From: UBA6382 sp963617965
GTDB taxonomy: Bacteria; Bacteroidota; Bacteroidia; Bacteroidales; Bacteroidaceae
Assembly (NCBI GenBank): GCA_963617965.1
Contig: CAVEQO010000007.1
Span: forward strand, 3,739 to 67,738
Length of the DNA stretch: 64,000 bases
Direction: 5' to 3'
Made by a program: the position numbers and the translations under genes. Shown here piece after piece: positions 17,008 through 24,392 of this stretch; within the stretch, counting starts at the first letter, position 1; each line of letters begins with the position of its first letter. The notes beneath the pieces were generated by a model. The model searched no databases. It worked only from the letters and a program-made list of their open reading frames with translations, and was not told where the DNA came from.

Positions 17008-18789
17008 TCAATCAAGTTTCAGAACAGCCAGAAAGGCTTTTTGGGGTACCTGCACATTCCCTATCTGCTTCATCCTTTTCTTGCCGCGCTTTTGCTTCTC
17101 AAGCAATTTGCGCTTCCTGCTTATGTCACCTCCATAACATTTTGCCGTGACATCCTTGCGCACTTGCTTTACGGTCTCGCGCGCTATTATTTTCGCGCCT
17201 ATGGCAGCCTGTATGGCTATGTCAAACTGTTGCCGGGGCAACAGTTCCTTCAGCTTCTCGCACATCCTGCGTCCGAACGCAACTGCGTTGTCCGCATGTG
17301 TCAGCGTAGACAGTGCGTCCACGGGCTCTCCGTTGAGCAATATGTCCAGCTTTACCAGATTGCTCTTGCGAAAACCGTTCTGATGATAGTCAAACGACGC
17401 ATAACCGCGCGATATGCTCTTCAGCTTGTCATAGAAATCGATCACTATCTCGCCCAAAGGCATGTCGAAAACGATTTCCACGCGGTTTCCTGCCACGAAC
17501 TCCTGTTTTGCCAGCTCGCCCCTCTTGCCCAGGCAAAGGGTCATTATCGGCCCTATATACGCCGCTGAGGTTATGATGCTTGAACGGATATACGGTTCTT
17601 CCACATGGTCTATGTCTGTTTGGTCCGGCATGTCCGAGGGATTGTGCACTTCAAGCACCTCTCCCTTTTTCGTAAACACCTTGTACGAGACATTGGGCAC
17701 CGTCGTTATGACATCCATGTCAAATTCGCGGTCAAGACGCTCTTGCACTATCTCCATGTGCAGCAGACCGAGGAAACCGCAGCGGAAGCCGAAACCCAGA
17801 GCCACGGAACTCTCGGGGCTGAATGTCAGGGAGGCGTCATTCAGCTGCAGTTTTTCCAGCGAGCTGCGGAGATTCTCGAAATCTTCCGTTGCAATGGGAT
17901 ATATGCCCGCAAAAACCATCGGTTTCACTTCCTCAAAACCGGATATCGCCTTGTCGCAAGGATTGCCGACCGAAGTAATCGTGTCACCGACCTTGACTTC
18001 GGTAGCGGTCTTTATTCCGCTTACAATATAGCCGACGTTGCCGCACCCGATCTCTCGCGTCGGCTTCATTTCCAGTTTCAGCACGCCTATTTCGTCGGCG
18101 TTATACTCTTTCTTTGTGTTGACGAAGCGGACTCTCTCCCCTGCCCTCAGAGTGCCGTTGACAATCTTATAATAAGCGATGATGCCACGGAACGGGTTGA
18201 ACACGGAGTCGAAGATCAGTGCCTGTAGGGGCGCATCCGGGTTTCCGCTTGGGGCGGGGACTCTCTCCACCACGGCTTCAAGGATTTTGTCCACGCCCAG
18301 ACCCGTCTTGCCCGACGCTCTGATGATGTCGTCCCTGCTGCACCCCAGCAGGTCTGTTATCTCGTCCTCCACTTCCTCCGGCATGGCATTGTCCATGTCG
18401 CACTTGTTGATGACCGGCACGATCTCAAGGTCGTGGTCTATGGCCATATACAGATTGCTTATTGTCTGCGCCTGCACTCCCTGCGTCGCGTCGACAACCA
18501 GCAGCGCACCCTCACACGAAGCGATGCTGCGGCTCACCTCATAGGAGAAATCCACATGTCCCGGAGTGTCTATGAGGTTCAGTATGTACTTTTGTCCACC
18601 GTACTCATATTCCATCTGGATGGCATGGCTTTTGATGGTTATGCCCCTTTCCCGCTCCAAGTCCATGTCGTCAAGGATCTGGGTCTCTTTTACATCAACG
18701 GTCTTGGTAAACTCCAGCAGACGGTCGGCCAATGTCGACTTTCCGTGGTCTATGTGCGCTATAATGCAAAAATTACGTATGTTCCTCAT
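17008..18789 (-). CDS. lepA: Elongation factor 4 (LepA)
   Basis: This 593-residue translational GTPase acts on stalled ribosomes by moving tRNAs backward. The G1 motif is AHIDHGKSTLADRLL, G2/G3 are ERERGITIKSHA and IDTPGHVDFSYEV, and G4 is NKCDM. The LepA-specific C-terminal domain ends KAFLAVLKLD. The ATG at 18789 gives the standard MRNIRNFCIIAHIDHGKS start. The open frame reaches 18822 only through a TTG that overlaps rfbC. It follows rfbC by 25 bases. Confidence 0.97.
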   Translation of the reverse strand: MRNIRNFCIIAHIDHGKSTLADRLLEFTKTVDVKETQILDDMDLERERGITIKSHAIQMEYEYGGQKYILNLIDTPGHVDFSYEVSRSIASCEGALLVVDATQGVQAQTISNLYMAIDHDLEIVPVINKCDMDNAMPEEVEDEITDLLGCSRDDIIRASGKTGLGVDKILEAVVERVPAPSGNPDAPLQALIFDSVFNPFRGIIAYYKIVNGTLRAGERVRFVNTKKEYNADEIGVLKLEMKPTREIGCGNVGYIVSGIKTATEVKVGDTITSVGNPCDKAISGFEEVKPMVFAGIYPIATEDFENLRSSLEKLQLNDASLTFSPESSVALGFGFRCGFLGLLHMEIVQERLDREFDMDVITTVPNVSYKVFTKKGEVLEVHNPSDMPDQTDIDHVEEPYIRSSIITSAAYIGPIMTLCLGKRGELAKQEFVAGNRVEIVFDMPLGEIVIDFYDKLKSISRGYASFDYHQNGFRKSNLVKLDILLNGEPVDALSTLTHADNAVAFGRRMCEKLKELLPRQQFDIAIQAAIGAKIIARETVKQVRKDVTAKCYGGDISRKRKLLEKQKRGKKRMKQIGNVQVPQKAFLAVLKLD

Positions 18790-18814
18790 GCTTGTCTCTT
18801 CGTCTGGCTGTCTG

Positions 18815-19366
18815 TTAATCAAAAAGAACTGCGTTCCCGAAAGGCGTTCCGCAGATATCCTTTTCGGAAAGGATGATGTCCTTCCGCGATATCGGCCACT
18901 CTATGCCCACAGCCGGGTCATCATAGAGTATGGACGCTTCTGCCGACGGCATATACCTGTTGTCTACCTTGTACGAGAAAACCGCCGTGGGTGAAAGGAC
19001 AAGAAAACCGTGTGCGAATCCGCGGGGTACAAACAGCTGCTTCTTGTTTTCCGATGAGAGTTCAACCGCAATGTGTTTGCCGAAAGTGGGCGAGGATTTG
19101 CGCAAGTCTACAGCGACATCCAGAACCGCGCCGGCAATGACTCTCACCAGCTTTGCCTGCGACCACTCCCCCCTCTGGTAATGAAGCCCGCGTAGAACGC
19201 CGTACGAAGATTTCGATTCGTTGTCCTGCACGAAATGCGTCCTGCCTATCTTGTCGCAGAAGTCTTCTTCGCGGAATGTTTCCATGAAATAACCGCGCGC
19301 GTCTTCAAACACCTGCGGCTTCAGAATCCACACTCCCTTTATGTCGGTTTCAATATACTCCATCAC
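18815..19366 (-). CDS. rfbC: dTDP-4-dehydrorhamnose 3,5-epimerase
   Basis: This 183-residue cupin-fold enzyme makes dTDP-4-keto-L-rhamnose for surface polysaccharide. Family landmarks are GVWILKPQVFEDARGYFMETF, FVQDNESKSSYGVLRGLHYQ (catalytic His region), VDLRKSSPTFGKHIAVELS and FVPRGFAHGFLVLS. The other rhamnose genes (rfbA, rfbB, rfbD) are not in the window. It is the first gene of the run ending at tsaD. A -7 element lies about 15 bases upstream. Confidence 0.95.
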   Translation of the reverse strand: MMEYIETDIKGVWILKPQVFEDARGYFMETFREEDFCDKIGRTHFVQDNESKSSYGVLRGLHYQRGEWSQAKLVRVIAGAVLDVAVDLRKSSPTFGKHIAVELSSENKKQLFVPRGFAHGFLVLSPTAVFSYKVDNRYMPSAEASILYDDPAVGIEWPISRKDIILSEKDICGTPFGNAVLFD

Positions 19367-19380
19367 AAATTAGTTTAATG

Positions 19381-19388
19381 CAAAACTA
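19381..19388 (-). promoter_or_regulatory. -7 element upstream of rfbC
   Basis: TAGTTTTG on the minus strand matches TAnnTTTG. The -33 region shows no clear TTG. Confidence 0.45.
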
Positions 19389-19551
19389 CACATTTTTTCG
19401 CTGAATAATGCCGCAGCAGACAATTATTCTTCAGAAGCGGCAATGTTATTTTCAAAAAAACAAAACAGTCCGGTCCGGTTTGATTTTGACGCATAGCAGG
19501 GCAACTGATATTTTTGCGGCATAAAACAACCCGGTGTTGCGAATAAAAAGG

Positions 19552-19559
19552 TATCTTTG
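19552..19559 (+). promoter_or_regulatory. -7 element upstream of methylmalonyl-CoA epimerase
   Basis: TATCTTTG matches the -7 consensus and lies 25 bases before the ATG at 19585. No -33 TTG is seen at the expected distance. Confidence 0.45.
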
Positions 19560-19584
19560 TGCCACATTTCAAATTCTAACCAAT

Positions 19585-19995
19585 ATGAAACTTTCAAGAA
19601 TAGATCATCTCGGAATTGGCGTTGAAAGCATAGATGCCGTACTCCCTTACTTCGAAAATGTACTGGGATTGAAATGCTATGCAGTGGAAGAGGTCGCAGA
19701 CCAAAAGGTCAAGACGGCTTTCCTTCGAATAGGGGAAGTGAAAATAGAGTTGCTGGAACCCACTTCACCCGACTCCGCCATTGCCAAATGGCTGGAAAAA
19801 GGTGGCAAAGGCGTTCATCATGTCGCTTTTGCGGTCGAAGACGGGGTCGCCGAGGCTCTGGTTGAGGCAGAGGGAAAAGGGCTTAGGCTTATCGACAAAC
19901 AGCCGCGGCCTGGAGCGGAAAAAATGATGATAGGCTTTATGCACCCCAAAAGCACAGCCGGTATCCTTACGGAACTGTGCGAGCCTGCCAAATAA
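19585..19995 (+). CDS. mce: Methylmalonyl-CoA epimerase
   Basis: This 136-residue glyoxalase-fold protein interconverts (R)- and (S)-methylmalonyl-CoA, part of the succinate-propionate route of Bacteroidales. The metal ligands are visible in IDHLGIGV (His), VHHVAFAV (His) and ILTELCEP (Glu). I chose the ATG at 19585, the usual family start (MKLSRIDHLG), rather than an upstream in-frame codon at 19534. In many relatives methylmalonyl-CoA decarboxylase genes follow; here a strong terminator does, so the gene is monocistronic. Confidence 0.95.
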   Translation: MKLSRIDHLGIGVESIDAVLPYFENVLGLKCYAVEEVADQKVKTAFLRIGEVKIELLEPTSPDSAIAKWLEKGGKGVHHVAFAVEDGVAEALVEAEGKGLRLIDKQPRPGAEKMMIGFMHPKSTAGILTELCEPAK

Positions 19996-20036
19996 CAGGA
20001 GACCAGCACACACCCCCTAACAAGCAACACCGCTTG

Positions 20037-20076
20037 CCGCCCGTGGCGAAGACTCTTTCGCCACGGGCGGTGTTTC
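20037..20076 (+). terminator. Terminator after methylmalonyl-CoA epimerase
   Basis: A perfect 14-bp stem (CCGCCCGTGGCGAA 20037-20050 with TTCGCCACGGGCGG 20057-20070) with a 6-base loop is followed by TGTTTCT. Confidence 0.75.
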
Positions 20077-20168
20077 TCTGTTCCCCGACTTTCGGCACAG
20101 GTCGTGGTTAATGTAGCACGGTCTACTTCACCATCACTTTTTTGCAGGTCTCGTAACGAGACAGGAAC

Positions 20169-20210
20169 AGGACGGGCCGGTTGCACAAGTATTTGCAACC
20201 GGCCCGTCCT
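20169..20210 (-). terminator. Terminator after tsf
   Basis: A perfect 17-bp stem (20169-20185 with 20194-20210, arm AGGACGGGCCGGTTGCA) with an 8-base loop starts 28 bases after the tsf stop. The T-run is weak on either strand. Confidence 0.65.
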
Positions 20211-20237
20211 TGGTGTTTGCGAAAAGTCTGTGGCAGA

Positions 20238-21230
20238 CTACTCTGCACGCAGAGTGAAGCGTGTGAACGCAACGACTGTGCAGTTCTTGTCCGCTTCCTT
20301 GATGAACGAATCCACCGTCTTGCTGCCATCCATGATGTAGTCCTGGTTCAGCAGACAAGATTCCTTGAAGAACTTGTTCATGCGCCCCTGGGCAATTTTT
20401 TCAATCATCTGCTGCGGCATATTGGCCTGTTTCTGTTCCGCTGTTTCTTTCTTGATTCTGCGGATGTCTTCGGCCTGTTCTTCGGTGATATTGCCCTTGG
20501 CTATGCCCTCGGCAATATGCTCCTCGTTTTCTGCAATATACAGATTGTATCCGGCTTTCTTCAAGGCTGCCTGAACGGCTTTTTCCACCTGCTCCTCAAT
20601 TGTCTTTTCAACGGCGACTTTCTGCTCGTTTGCCTTTATGTCTTCCGGCACGTCAGCCTCCGAAATCGAAACAGGGTTCATGGCTGCCACCTGCATTGCA
20701 ATCTGGTGACCCACCTCTTCGCCCACGGGAGTGGAAAGCTGCACCATGGTGCAAAGCATGTTCTTTCCCTGATGGTTGTAGACGGAAACATTGTCGCCCT
20801 CGATGACCTTGTAGCCGTCAAGTTCCATCTTCTCGCCGGTGATACCGCTACGGTCTGTCACAGCCTGGGCCACGGTGCCGTTCCCCATCGGAAGGGCCTT
20901 GACTTCCTCAAGGCTCTTGCACTTGTTTTCAATAGCCATGTCCAGAATTTCCTGTGTCAGCTTCACGAAGTCGGCGTTGTTGGCCACGAAATCCGTTTCA
21001 CACTTCAGTGCAATGGTCGCTGCAAAGCCGGGAACGGCCTTGCAGAGGACACATCCCTCCGAAGCCTCCCGGTCTGATCTTTTCGCGGCCACGGCCTTGC
21101 CTTTGGCGCGTATCAGTTCCACTGCGGCATCTATATCATTATTTGATTCTTCAAGAGCCTTCTTGCAGTCGCTCATGCCGGCTCCTGTCAATTTGCGAAG
21201 TTTCTGAATATCAGCAATTGTTACTGCCAT
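20238..21230 (-). CDS. tsf: Elongation factor Ts
   Basis: This 330-residue guanine-nucleotide exchange factor recycles EF-Tu. The N-terminal UBA-like start reads MAVTIADIQKLRKLTGAGMSDCKKAL, the family signature. The core segment ETDFVANNADFVKL is present. The insert and C-terminus (EQAEDIRRIKKETAEQKQANMP; FTRFTLRAE) fit the long Bacteroidetes form. It is the last gene of rplM-rpsI-rpsB-tsf, 37 bases after rpsB. Confidence 0.97.
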   Translation of the reverse strand: MAVTIADIQKLRKLTGAGMSDCKKALEESNNDIDAAVELIRAKGKAVAAKRSDREASEGCVLCKAVPGFAATIALKCETDFVANNADFVKLTQEILDMAIENKCKSLEEVKALPMGNGTVAQAVTDRSGITGEKMELDGYKVIEGDNVSVYNHQGKNMLCTMVQLSTPVGEEVGHQIAMQVAAMNPVSISEADVPEDIKANEQKVAVEKTIEEQVEKAVQAALKKAGYNLYIAENEEHIAEGIAKGNITEEQAEDIRRIKKETAEQKQANMPQQMIEKIAQGRMNKFFKESCLLNQDYIMDGSKTVDSFIKEADKNCTVVAFTRFTLRAE

Positions 21231-21267
21231 AATACTTTAAAATATGAAATTGGTGAATGTTATGAAA

Positions 21268-22107
21268 TTACTCGGCAGCCTCGGCCTTTTCTGCGGGTGC
21301 GGCTTCCTCCTGCGTTTCAGCCGTTTCTACACGGGCATGAGTGCGACGGCGGCGCGGCTTCGCTTCGGCGTTTTCCGCTTCAGCCTGAGCCTCTGCAGCT
21401 TCTGCATCGGCTTTCTCCACCTTGCGCTCCTCCAATCCTTCTGCAATGGCGCTGCAGACAGCGTCAAGTATCGTTTCCACACTCTTGGTGGCATCGTCAT
21501 TGGCAGGAATCACGAAATCCACATTCTTCGGATTTGAATTCGTGTCAACAATGCCAAACACGGGAATGCCCAGACGGTTTGCTTCGTGAACCGCAATTTT
21601 CTCTTTCATCACATCGACGATGAACAAAGCCGAAGGCAGACGGGTAAGGTCTGCTATGGAACCGAGATTCTTCTCCAGCTTGGCCCTTTGCCGCGCGATT
21701 TGGAGGAGTTCGCGCTTGGACAGGTTGGAATACGTGCCCTCCGCCGTCATCTTGTCAATCGACGCCATTTTCTTTACCGCCTTGCGGATGGTGGCAAAGT
21801 TTGTGAGCATGCCGCCCGGCCAACGTTCGTTCACGTAAGGCATATTGACAGCCGATGCCTTCTCGGCCACGATGTCCTTTGCCTGTTTTTTAGTAGCAAC
21901 AAAAAGTATCTTCTTTCCGGATTTTGCAATCTGCTTGGCAGCCTCTGCAGCTTCGTCTATCTTCGCTACAGTCTTGTGCAAATCTATAATATGGATACCG
22001 TTACGCTCCATGAAGATGTAAGGAGCCATTGCAGGATTCCACTTTCTTTTCATGTGGCCGAAGTGGCACCCTGCCTCAAGTAGTTGATCGAAATTTGTTC
22101 TTGACAT
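21268..22107 (-). CDS. rpsB: 30S ribosomal protein S2
   Basis: This 279-residue small-subunit protein has the S2 landmarks GCHFGHMKRKWNPAMAPYIF, VNERWPGGMLTNF, RLPSALFIVDVMKE and VIPANDDATKSVETILDA. A ~50-residue C-terminal extension rich in A and E, with a short basic block (KPRRRRTHARVE), is typical of Bacteroidetes S2. The 149-base gap upstream, inside an otherwise tight operon, holds a GTCCGGAC-based inverted repeat and could be an S2-responsive leader. I see no promoter in it. Confidence 0.97.
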   Translation of the reverse strand: MSRTNFDQLLEAGCHFGHMKRKWNPAMAPYIFMERNGIHIIDLHKTVAKIDEAAEAAKQIAKSGKKILFVATKKQAKDIVAEKASAVNMPYVNERWPGGMLTNFATIRKAVKKMASIDKMTAEGTYSNLSKRELLQIARQRAKLEKNLGSIADLTRLPSALFIVDVMKEKIAVHEANRLGIPVFGIVDTNSNPKNVDFVIPANDDATKSVETILDAVCSAIAEGLEERKVEKADAEAAEAQAEAENAEAKPRRRRTHARVETAETQEEAAPAEKAEAAE

Positions 22108-22256
22108 GTTCTTGAAATTTGTTTACGTTCTTTTTTGATGTTGATAAACCCAATCGTTCGGTAGCCTTCTTTTGGAAAATACAAGAAGAGTCCGGACAAT
22201 TTAGATGCTAAACTTTCTCTATGTGTTTTCAGTCCGGCAGCACGGCTGGCATAATG

Positions 22257-22643
22257 TCAACGTTTGCTGAACTGGAATCTGCGGCGTGCCTTTGGACGGC
22301 CCGGTTTCTTGCGTTCCACCTCGCGACTGTCACGCGTGACGAAGCCCTGCTTGCGGAGAACGGTCTTGTCCTCTGCGTTTATCTTCACCAGAGCGCGGGC
22401 TATAGCCAAGCGGGCAGCCTGTGACTGACCGGTGAAACCTCCGCCGAAAATGTTCAGTTTGATGTCGTATTTGCCGACAACCTCAAGAGCCTCCAGAGGC
22501 TGCTTTACGACATATTGGAGTATGGCTGACGGAAAATATTCCGTGAGATCCCTTTTGTTTATCGTTATCTTGCCTGTACCCTCGGTAACATACACACGGG
22601 CAACAGAACTCTTGCGACGACCTAATGCGTTAATCATTTCCAT
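22257..22643 (-). CDS. rpsI: 30S ribosomal protein S9
   Basis: This 128-residue protein starts MEMINALGRRKSSVARVYV and ends with the S9 tail ERKKPGRPKARRRFQFSKR, whose last basic residues reach toward the P-site tRNA. GGGFTGQSQAARLAIARALV is the core motif. It starts 9 bases after rplM, as in nearly all bacteria. Confidence 0.97.
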   Translation of the reverse strand: MEMINALGRRKSSVARVYVTEGTGKITINKRDLTEYFPSAILQYVVKQPLEALEVVGKYDIKLNIFGGGFTGQSQAARLAIARALVKINAEDKTVLRKQGFVTRDSREVERKKPGRPKARRRFQFSKR

Positions 22644-22652
22644 TTTCGGTAA

Positions 22653-23114
22653 TTATTTGTATTGGTTAATATCGATGGTCTTCGGCTTCTGCGCCTCGTG
22701 TTTGTGCTCTCCCCCGGCATAGATGTAAAGGTTGCCGAGCAGCTGGGCACCCAGACGGTTCTTGGGCAGCATACCCTTTACCGTTCTCCTGAGAAGACGG
22801 TCTGCACCGTTGGGCTTTGCCATGATGCTGGCGGGAGTGTGCTCTTTCTGACCGCCGGGATAGCCGGTGTAAGAATAGAAAATCTTCTCCGTCCATTTCT
22901 TGCCGGTCATCTTCACTTTGTCGGCATTGATGACAATGACATTGTCACCGCAATCCACGTGTGGGGTGAAATTCGGTTTGTACTTGCCGCGCAAAAGTTT
23001 TGCAACCTTTGAGCCCAAACGACCTACAATCTGGTCTGTCGCATCTACTACAACCCATTCTTTCTGCGCCGTTTCTTTATTGGCGGAAATGGTTTTGTAA
23101 CTTAAAGTGTTCAC
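22653..23114 (-). CDS. rplM: 50S ribosomal protein L13
   Basis: This 153-residue protein contains WVVVDATDQIVGRLGSKVAKLLRGKYK, HVDCGDNVIVINADKVKMTGKKW and VKGMLPKNRLG, all L13 landmarks. The start is a GTG at 23114 (GTG AAC ACT), the usual family start position. It opens the rplM-rpsI-rpsB-tsf operon, which has a perfect promoter about 130 bases upstream and a long structured-looking leader. Confidence 0.96.
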   Translation of the reverse strand: MNTLSYKTISANKETAQKEWVVVDATDQIVGRLGSKVAKLLRGKYKPNFTPHVDCGDNVIVINADKVKMTGKKWTEKIFYSYTGYPGGQKEHTPASIMAKPNGADRLLRRTVKGMLPKNRLGAQLLGNLYIYAGGEHKHEAQKPKTIDINQYK

Positions 23115-23246
23115 TTTTAATAATTAATTTAGTTGTTACTACTCTCCTGCCGGCATGCCGAACTCGGCCAAAAGGACTGCATGCAAGCATGAACTTCTCT
23201 CAACGTGCCCTGCATGACAAAGCACATTTTGATAATAATCGGCGCG

Positions 23247-23277
23247 CAAAATTACTCATTTTTCATATCACGGCAAA
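23247..23277 (-). promoter_or_regulatory. rplM operon promoter
   Basis: On the minus strand TTTG (23277-23274), 19 bases, then TAATTTTG (23254-23247). The predicted transcript has a leader of about 125 nt before the rplM GTG. Confidence 0.8.
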
Positions 23278-23342
23278 GGAAAGGGCGGACTTTTTGAGAC
23301 AGCCCGCAAAAAAGTACCCCACGGGGCTTTGCGGTGCTCTTT

Positions 23343-24146
23343 TCAATAATCATCGTCCGCAAAAATGTCTTTGCCCAAATCCTGATACGCCCGGCCAAGC
23401 ATCTCGTTTGTAATCTCGAATTCCCGGTTTACCTCGCGGTCCTTGTCAAGTATGGAATGCGAGAACAGCCAGTCGTACGTCTGGAGCATATAGAAGATCC
23501 GGGCGGGGCGGCCGTGGTTGACTCCAGGCATCCTTGTATATATGAGGCGGCTGTCGTCTCCGGTAGCGCGTATGGCAGCCACCACCTTGTCCGACGACGA
23601 CACCGGCACTGCCCTGTCCGCCGTACCGTGTACGATCCAGAGCGGGACTTTGCTGAGCCCGCTCAAGTCCGCAACCGTGCCACCGCCGCAAAGGGCCATG
23701 GCGCACGCCACCTTGTCGGGGTATGTCGCGGCGAAATCTATCGTCCCGAACCCTCCGAGACTCATTCCGTATACGTAGATGCGGGTCGTGTCCACATTGT
23801 AGTTGCGCTGCGCCCATTCCACAAGGCTCATTATCTTGCGGGGATTCCATGCTCCTCCCGGATTTTGGGGTGCCATGATATAGGAATCTATGTAACGGCC
23901 GCGGGCAACGGCGTCAATTGCGCCATAACGCTTTACTTTGTCCAGATTGTTGCCGCACAGGCTCTGTCCGTGCAGGAAGATCAACAGGGGAAAATGGGAA
24001 TCTTCGCTTATGCTCGGCTCCGGGTTGTAAAACCAGAAATTGTAGGAACCGCTCACCTCATTGCGGTGGGCCGTAAATTTCTGTGCTGCCACCCGGTAAA
24101 AAGCGAGGGCAAGCCACAGCAGCATCAAAAGGTGTTTGTTTCTCAT
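23343..24146 (-). CDS. Secreted alpha/beta-hydrolase (prolyl-oligopeptidase/esterase type)
   Basis: This 267-residue protein has a signal peptide ending LALAFYRVAAQ. The alpha/beta-hydrolase elements are LLIFLHGQS (oxyanion loop), the nucleophile elbow GMSLGGFG (Ser), the acid in HGTADRAVP (Asp), and the base in PGVNHGR (His). The layout resembles secreted feruloyl/acetyl-esterase-like PHB-depolymerase relatives used in polysaccharide breakdown. The substrate is unknown. It is a single gene, divergent from the M3 peptidase. Confidence 0.85.
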   Translation of the reverse strand: MRNKHLLMLLWLALAFYRVAAQKFTAHRNEVSGSYNFWFYNPEPSISEDSHFPLLIFLHGQSLCGNNLDKVKRYGAIDAVARGRYIDSYIMAPQNPGGAWNPRKIMSLVEWAQRNYNVDTTRIYVYGMSLGGFGTIDFAATYPDKVACAMALCGGGTVADLSGLSKVPLWIVHGTADRAVPVSSSDKVVAAIRATGDDSRLIYTRMPGVNHGRPARIFYMLQTYDWLFSHSILDKDREVNREFEITNEMLGRAYQDLGKDIFADDDY

Positions 24147-24278
24147 GCAAAATCCGTTTCCGTTGCGAATTTAGGAAAAACATGGCAAAAAAAAGGACTC
24201 TTCGTGTCTGTAATGACAAAAACAGAAACAAAAAACAAGGACCACAGGTTTATGGCGAAGGACCGTAAGGGCGGACAG

Positions 24279-24317
24279 AATCGGTTTTCTGCATTCTGTA
24301 CCGAAAACCGATTTTTT
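24279..24317 (+). terminator. Orphan terminator hairpin
   Basis: An 11-bp perfect stem (AATCGGTTTTC 24279-24289 with GAAAACCGATT 24303-24313) runs into TTTT on the plus strand. No plus-strand gene ends before it, since the neighbour upstream is read leftwards. Confidence 0.6.
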
Positions 24318-24354
24318 AGTATACGGCAACCCTGTCAATGTTGGAACAAATGTG

Positions 24355-24362
24355 TATTTTTG
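24355..24362 (+). promoter_or_regulatory. -7 element of the M3 peptidase operon
   Basis: TATTTTTG matches TAnnTTTG and lies 30 bases before the ATG at 24393. Confidence 0.45.
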
Positions 24363-24392
24363 TAGCCAAAACAGCAACCGTACACAAAAACA

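Noticed and set aside
16042..17568. 508-codon plus-strand frame opposite the glucosaminidase and lepA genes
   Set aside because: It crosses two clear genes and shows no protein-family features.
24181..24267. Small basic ORF of 28 codons before the M3 peptidase gene
   Set aside because: No start-site signal, no known family, and its composition reflects the local A-rich sequence; kept only as part of the candidate small-RNA interval.
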